Assembly (NCBI GenBank): GCA_022448085.1
Contig: JAKUTH010000001.1
Location: forward strand, 1 to 44,845
DNA: 44,845 nucleotides
Source: Pseudomonadales bacterium
GTDB lineage: Bacteria > Pseudomonadota > Gammaproteobacteria > Pseudomonadales > Azotimanducaceae
Reading direction: 5' to 3'
Part shown: in pieces, positions 42,043-44,845 of the stretch
Numbering within the stretch: the first letter of the stretch is position 1
How the letters are laid out: each line of letters begins with the position of its first letter
Position numbers and translations under genes: made by a program
The notes under the pieces: model-generated
What the model was told of the DNA's origin: nothing
The model's database searches: none
The model's input: only the letters and a program-made list of their open reading frames with translations

Positions 42043-43028
42043 TGGAGTTGGGTCCTTTTATGAGAGCGGGATTCCTGAGTCTGGCCAAGCGCAATATTAA
42101 CGGTGAGCACCATCAGCAGTAACACAGCGCCACCGGCATTGTGTAATACCGCCACCCAAAGCGGTAGATCAAAAAGAATATTCGAAATGCCCAGAGCCCA
42201 TTGCAACCCTAAGACGCTACCGAGGGCCCAGCCGAATGGGCGAGAGCGAAGATGAAATACCAACAATCCAACGAGCAATAGAACGATGACGGCTCCAAGG
42301 CGATGCGTCACCTGAATCGCGATACGGGCATCACTGTCTAACTGGCCACCCAGGTAGTTGGGCCCAACGGCTTGTGTGAAATCAAACCCGCGTTCAAAGT
42401 CCATCGAAGGTAAGAGCTCGCCGTGACAAGCCGGGAAATCCGGGCACGCCAGGGCCGCGTAATTCGAAGTCACCCATCCGCCAACGGCGATCTGCAAAAT
42501 CACCGCGCCTAACGCGAATTGAGCCAATTTTCTCGGAACGGACATTGCACCGATCGTTGGCCACAACGCCGCGGCGTACCACCAAAGTAGGGACAAAGTT
42601 GCGAACCCCCCCAACAAGTGCGCCGTCACGACCTGTGGCCAAAGTTTAAGGGTTACCGTCCACGCCCCGAATGCACCTTGCACGATTACCAGGGCGGTTA
42701 GCACCATCGGTATCACAAGACGCCGGCCTTGAAACCAGGCTAAACCGACTATACACAGACAGAGTGCGCCAAGGCCGGTGGCAAAATAACGATGCACCAT
42801 TTCGGGCCACGCCTTGTCAGGTTCCACAGCAATTCCCGGGAATCGCGCTTCCGCCTGACGAATTTGCTCAACGGACTCCGGTACACCGAGCATTCCGTAA
42901 CAACCCGGCCAGTCCGGGCACCCCAGCCCGGCGTCAACAAGACGTGTATACGCACCCAGGACGACAACCACGCACGCAACCGCGACCGCGACGCAAACAA
43001 GTGCACGAAGTCGTCCCAGAGAATTCAC
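42039..43028 (-). CDS. ctaA: Heme A synthase (COX15/CtaA)
   Basis: A 329-residue membrane oxidase with eight predicted helices that converts heme O to heme A. The repeat-type cores are visible: GAYTRLVDAGLGCPDWPGCYG in the first half, EMVHRYFATGLG and TAHLLGGFATLSLLWW, then GGWVTSNYAALACPDFPACHG and VTHRLGAVIVLL in the second half; these hold the paired cysteines and heme-binding histidines. The start codon is GTG at 43028, with GGGGGCAAG upstream, and it overlaps the stop of a possible 27-codon leader ORF. Feeds heme A to the aa3 oxidase together with ctaB and sco. Confidence 0.95.
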   Translation of the reverse strand: MNSLGRLRALVCVAVAVACVVVVLGAYTRLVDAGLGCPDWPGCYGMLGVPESVEQIRQAEARFPGIAVEPDKAWPEMVHRYFATGLGALCLCIVGLAWFQGRRLVIPMVLTALVIVQGAFGAWTVTLKLWPQVVTAHLLGGFATLSLLWWYAAALWPTIGAMSVPRKLAQFALGAVILQIAVGGWVTSNYAALACPDFPACHGELLPSMDFERGFDFTQAVGPNYLGGQLDSDARIAIQVTHRLGAVIVLLLVGLLVFHLRSRPFGWALGSVLGLQWALGISNILFDLPLWVAVLHNAGGAVLLLMVLTVNIALGQTQESRSHKRTQLQ

Positions 43029-43108
43029 GGCCTCGCTCTTGCCCCCTTCGACGAACGATGGTGTGTATCAAAGAAGGGAACCATCGGCCCGGATAGATTG
43101 CCGCTCAT
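43025..43108 (-). CDS. Possible 27-codon ORF coupled to ctaA
   Basis: A short frame begins with ATG at 43108 after a GGGAG nine bases upstream and ends in TGA that overlaps the ctaA GTG (GTGA). The predicted peptide (MSGNLSGPMVPFFDTHHRSS, then a basic end) has no known resemblance. It may be a leader peptide that couples ctaA translation, or chance; length alone cannot decide. Confidence 0.2.
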   Translation of the reverse strand: MSGNLSGPMVPFFDTHHRSSKGARARP

Positions 43109-43145
43109 GCGACGTAACTCCCTAGATTAAGACCATCCTAGACCT

Positions 43146-43949
43146 TCAAACGAGTCGTCGAAGCCGCTGCAATACTGGGTAAGTATCGGGCTCGTAACCC
43201 CGCCAGATGCGGAAAGCTTCTGCTGCTTGCTCAACCAACATACCCAAACCATCGGACGTGCCCAACGCCACCTTCTGTGCCCAGGCGACAAATGGTGTGT
43301 CGCCGTCTGAACGGTAGTAGAGATCGTAGCAGTATGCGTTTTGCAGCCTTCCTGGGTCCACTATCGCTCCTTCCCCATCGATTCCGGCGGAAGTTGCATT
43401 GATCACGATGTCCCATACGCCCTCGACCTTATCCAGTCCGGTCCAACCTACCCCCTCAAACTCATTGGCCAAATCGCGCGCCTTTTCCGGTGTGCGATTC
43501 GCAATCATGACGGCTCGGACGGAGGCTCGCAGCAATGGACCAAGAATTCCCCGAGCTGCACCGCCAGCTCCTAGAATAAGCACCCGGGCATTGGTCGTAG
43601 GCCATTCTAGTCGCTCCAGATCACGTATAAGACCGACCCCGTCAGTGTTAAACCCCTCGAAGCCTTCTTTCGTTACTCGTATCGTGTTTACTGCACCGGC
43701 CTCGCGACTGTAGTCGTCACGGTGGTCAACCCAAGCGCTGGCCCGCGACTTAAACGGCACCGTCACGTTTAAACCGCAACCGCCCGCATCAAAGAACTCC
43801 GCCAGCCGAGCCTCGAAACCATCGACGGACGCCTCAATTGCCGTATACGCCAACGAATCTCCTGACTGTTGCGCAAACGCTCGGTGAATTGCCGGCGAGA
43901 GGCTATGCGTTACTGGGTTGCCAATGACGGCATACCGATCCAAGCTCAC
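43146..43949 (-). CDS. aroE: Shikimate 5-dehydrogenase
   Basis: A 267-residue NADP-linked enzyme reducing 3-dehydroshikimate in aromatic amino acid synthesis. VIGNPVTHSLSPAIH (8-22), NVTVPFKSRA with catalytic Lys67 (61-70), NTDGVG with Asp103 (101-106) and the cofactor loop LGAGGAARG are all present, plus ANRTPEKA, where Arg specifies NADP. The C-terminal GMLVEQAAEAF is standard. Its ATG overlaps the tsaC stop by four bases (ATGA), continuing a coupled purE-tsaC-aroE chain. The heme A cluster starts 117 bases downstream. Confidence 0.96.
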   Translation of the reverse strand: MSLDRYAVIGNPVTHSLSPAIHRAFAQQSGDSLAYTAIEASVDGFEARLAEFFDAGGCGLNVTVPFKSRASAWVDHRDDYSREAGAVNTIRVTKEGFEGFNTDGVGLIRDLERLEWPTTNARVLILGAGGAARGILGPLLRASVRAVMIANRTPEKARDLANEFEGVGWTGLDKVEGVWDIVINATSAGIDGEGAIVDPGRLQNAYCYDLYYRSDGDTPFVAWAQKVALGTSDGLGMLVEQAAEAFRIWRGYEPDTYPVLQRLRRLV

Positions 43950-44494
43950 CGCAGAATCTCGCTGGTCGCAGCAACCCGTATTCGGCTCGGCCCTAGGGAT
44001 GTGGAGGTGCTGCCCGGTAACACATAATCCACTAGACTCCCCAAGCCCTTCGCGACCTCCTCTTGGCGAGTCTTCGGTTCTTCACCCGAGCGATTCGCTG
44101 ACGTTGAGACCAGTGGTCCGCCAAAACGGCGCGCCATCTCACGGGCTTGTTCGTGACCGGGCACGCGAACAGCCACCGTCCCACGCCCTCCCGTTATCCA
44201 CGCTGGAAATCGGTGCGTCTCCATAATCCAGGTCTCGGGGCCTGGCCAGCTATTCACTACCTTCTCGCGTTGCTCCTCGTTCAAGCCTGCAAGCTCTGCC
44301 GAGAATTCTGCTGCCTGACCGCCAACCAGAATCAACCCGTTTCGAATAGGCCGACGTTTCAGCTCGAGTATTCTTTTTACGCTTGCAAAGGAATAAGCGT
44401 CGCACGCCAGGCCCCAAACTCCTTCACAGGCGTGCGCAATAACTCCGCCAGTCATTAGGATTGCTGTCGCACATTGAACTTCATCGTCAATCAT
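43946..44494 (-). CDS. tsaC: L-threonylcarbamoyladenylate synthase TsaC, altered threonine motif
   Basis: A 182-residue YrdC/TsaC protein making the threonylcarbamoyl-AMP used for t6A37 in t[17 protein letters not shown] (43-56), [19 protein letters not shown] and [12 protein letters not shown] match E. coli TsaC. The N-terminal motif that normally reads YPTEAV or YPTEGV is HACEGVWG here (His21-Ala22-Cys23-Glu24), changing the Pro and Thr that are usually invariant. It overlaps purE by ATGA upstream and aroE by ATGA downstream. The tsaC-aroE neighbourhood is known in gammaproteobacteria. Confidence 0.9.
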   Translation of the reverse strand: MIDDEVQCATAILMTGGVIAHACEGVWGLACDAYSFASVKRILELKRRPIRNGLILVGGQAAEFSAELAGLNEEQREKVVNSWPGPETWIMETHRFPAWITGGRGTVAVRVPGHEQAREMARRFGGPLVSTSANRSGEEPKTRQEEVAKGLGSLVDYVLPGSTSTSLGPSRIRVAATSEILR

Positions 44495-44845
44495 TCGCCG
44501 TCCAGCGATGCCTGAACCGAACGATTTTGTTCTGCCACCTTCTCCCGATTCTGTGAACGATCTTGCAACAACCGCTCGGCGAGTGTCTCGTTCCCCAGTG
44601 CCAGGATCTGCGCAGCCATGTAGCCCGCATTCTTAGCGCCAGTTCGACCCACGGCGACTGTAGCCACAGGAATGCCGGGCGGCATTTGCACTGTTGAAAG
44701 CAACGCATCAAATCCCGAAAGGGACCCTGAATCCATCGGCACGCCAATCACAGGTCGCGTCGTACGAGCGGCGACTGCACCGGCAAGATGGGCGGCTAAT
44801 CCTGCTCCACAAATAAATACGTTACACCCTCGTGACTCAGCATCG
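44491..44845 (-). CDS. purE: N5-carboxyaminoimidazole ribonucleotide mutase PurE (N-terminus beyond window)
   Basis: The C-terminal 117 residues of a class I PurE lie in the window, running off the right edge; the N-terminal substrate loop (SGSDSDW type) is missing. [17 protein letters not shown] carries the catalytic His of the AAHL motif, then [28 protein letters not shown] and [10 protein letters not shown], all conserved in purine-pathway PurE. It converts N5-CAIR to CAIR. The stop overlaps the tsaC start (ATGA). purK, the frequent partner, is not downstream and may be elsewhere. Confidence 0.93.
   Translation of the reverse strand, partial: DAESRGCNVFICGAGLAAHLAGAVAARTTRPVIGVPMDSGSLSGFDALLSTVQMPPGIPVATVAVGRTGAKNAGYMAAQILALGNETLAERLLQDRSQNREKVAEQNRSVQASLDGE

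Noticed and set aside
1-44845. tRNA, rRNA, CRISPR arrays, insertion sequences, prophage or integron features.
   Set aside because: Reading both strands showed no cloverleaf-like tRNA, no regularly spaced repeats, no transposase or integrase motif; genes are dense and syntenic with housekeeping loci.

Overview
The window reads as a chromosomal segment of a heterotrophic, aerobic gammaproteobacterium, probably marine or aquatic (an inference). Evidence for the class is the run dsbA - engB - polA - thrB, an arrangement known from Pseudomonas and relatives (there with cytochrome c4 genes also present), a family B DNA polymerase II ending in a clamp-binding QLGLF tail, and the heme A/heme O synthase plus Sco set of an aa3-type oxidase. 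Base composition looks moderate and even. I see no rRNA, tRNA, CRISPR array, insertion sequence, phage gene or integrase. Coding density is very high and no stretch longer than about 300 bases lacks a gene.

Layout. 1-5.4 kb: the tail of a methyltransferase, an amidohydrolase, a six-Asp-box beta-propeller protein, then a fatty-acid/acyl-CoA block (two isomerase-type crotonases around an ACAD10/11-like dehydrogenase). 5.4-11.5 kb: a MATE exporter, a cytochrome c' facing a cytochrome b561, an aldo/keto reductase overlapping an NTF2-like protein, and an amidase. 11.5-14.7 kb: DNA polymerase II and an SDR. 14.9-18.9 kb: a microcin C/oligopeptide ABC importer (YejA, YejB, YejE) with no ATPase gene behind it. 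18.9-22.2 kb: an NAD(P)-binding protein, a CDP-alcohol phosphatidyltransferase, a flippase-like membrane protein and a GNAT protein, possibly a lipid-modifying group. 22.3-24.8 kb: a eukaryote-type glutamine synthetase (GSII) and a serine beta-lactamase-fold hydrolase. 24.9-27.4 kb: an ICL/PEP-mutase-fold protein translationally coupled to an Eis-like acetyltransferase, then the ribosome rescue factor ArfB. 27.5-32.8 kb: an acyl-CoA carboxyltransferase, RsgA, two phytanoyl-CoA-dioxygenase-type proteins and an SDR. 32.9-38.1 kb: dsbA, engB, polA, thrB. 38.2-44.8 kb: a leftward run purE-tsaC-aroE-ctaA-ctaB-sco-egtB-egtD joined by several short overlaps.

How the parts fit. The core is housekeeping (replication/repair, ribosome biogenesis and rescue, purine, shikimate, t6A, threonine, heme A, ergothioneine) interleaved with small catabolic units for acyl-CoAs, amides and branched substrates. 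The most notable observations are a DNA polymerase I whose proofreading-site residues are replaced while polymerase and 5'-nuclease motifs stay intact, the GNAT/flippase-like/CDP-alcohol phosphatidyltransferase neighbourhood, the ATPase-less yej operon, and the coupled ICL-fold/Eis-like pair.
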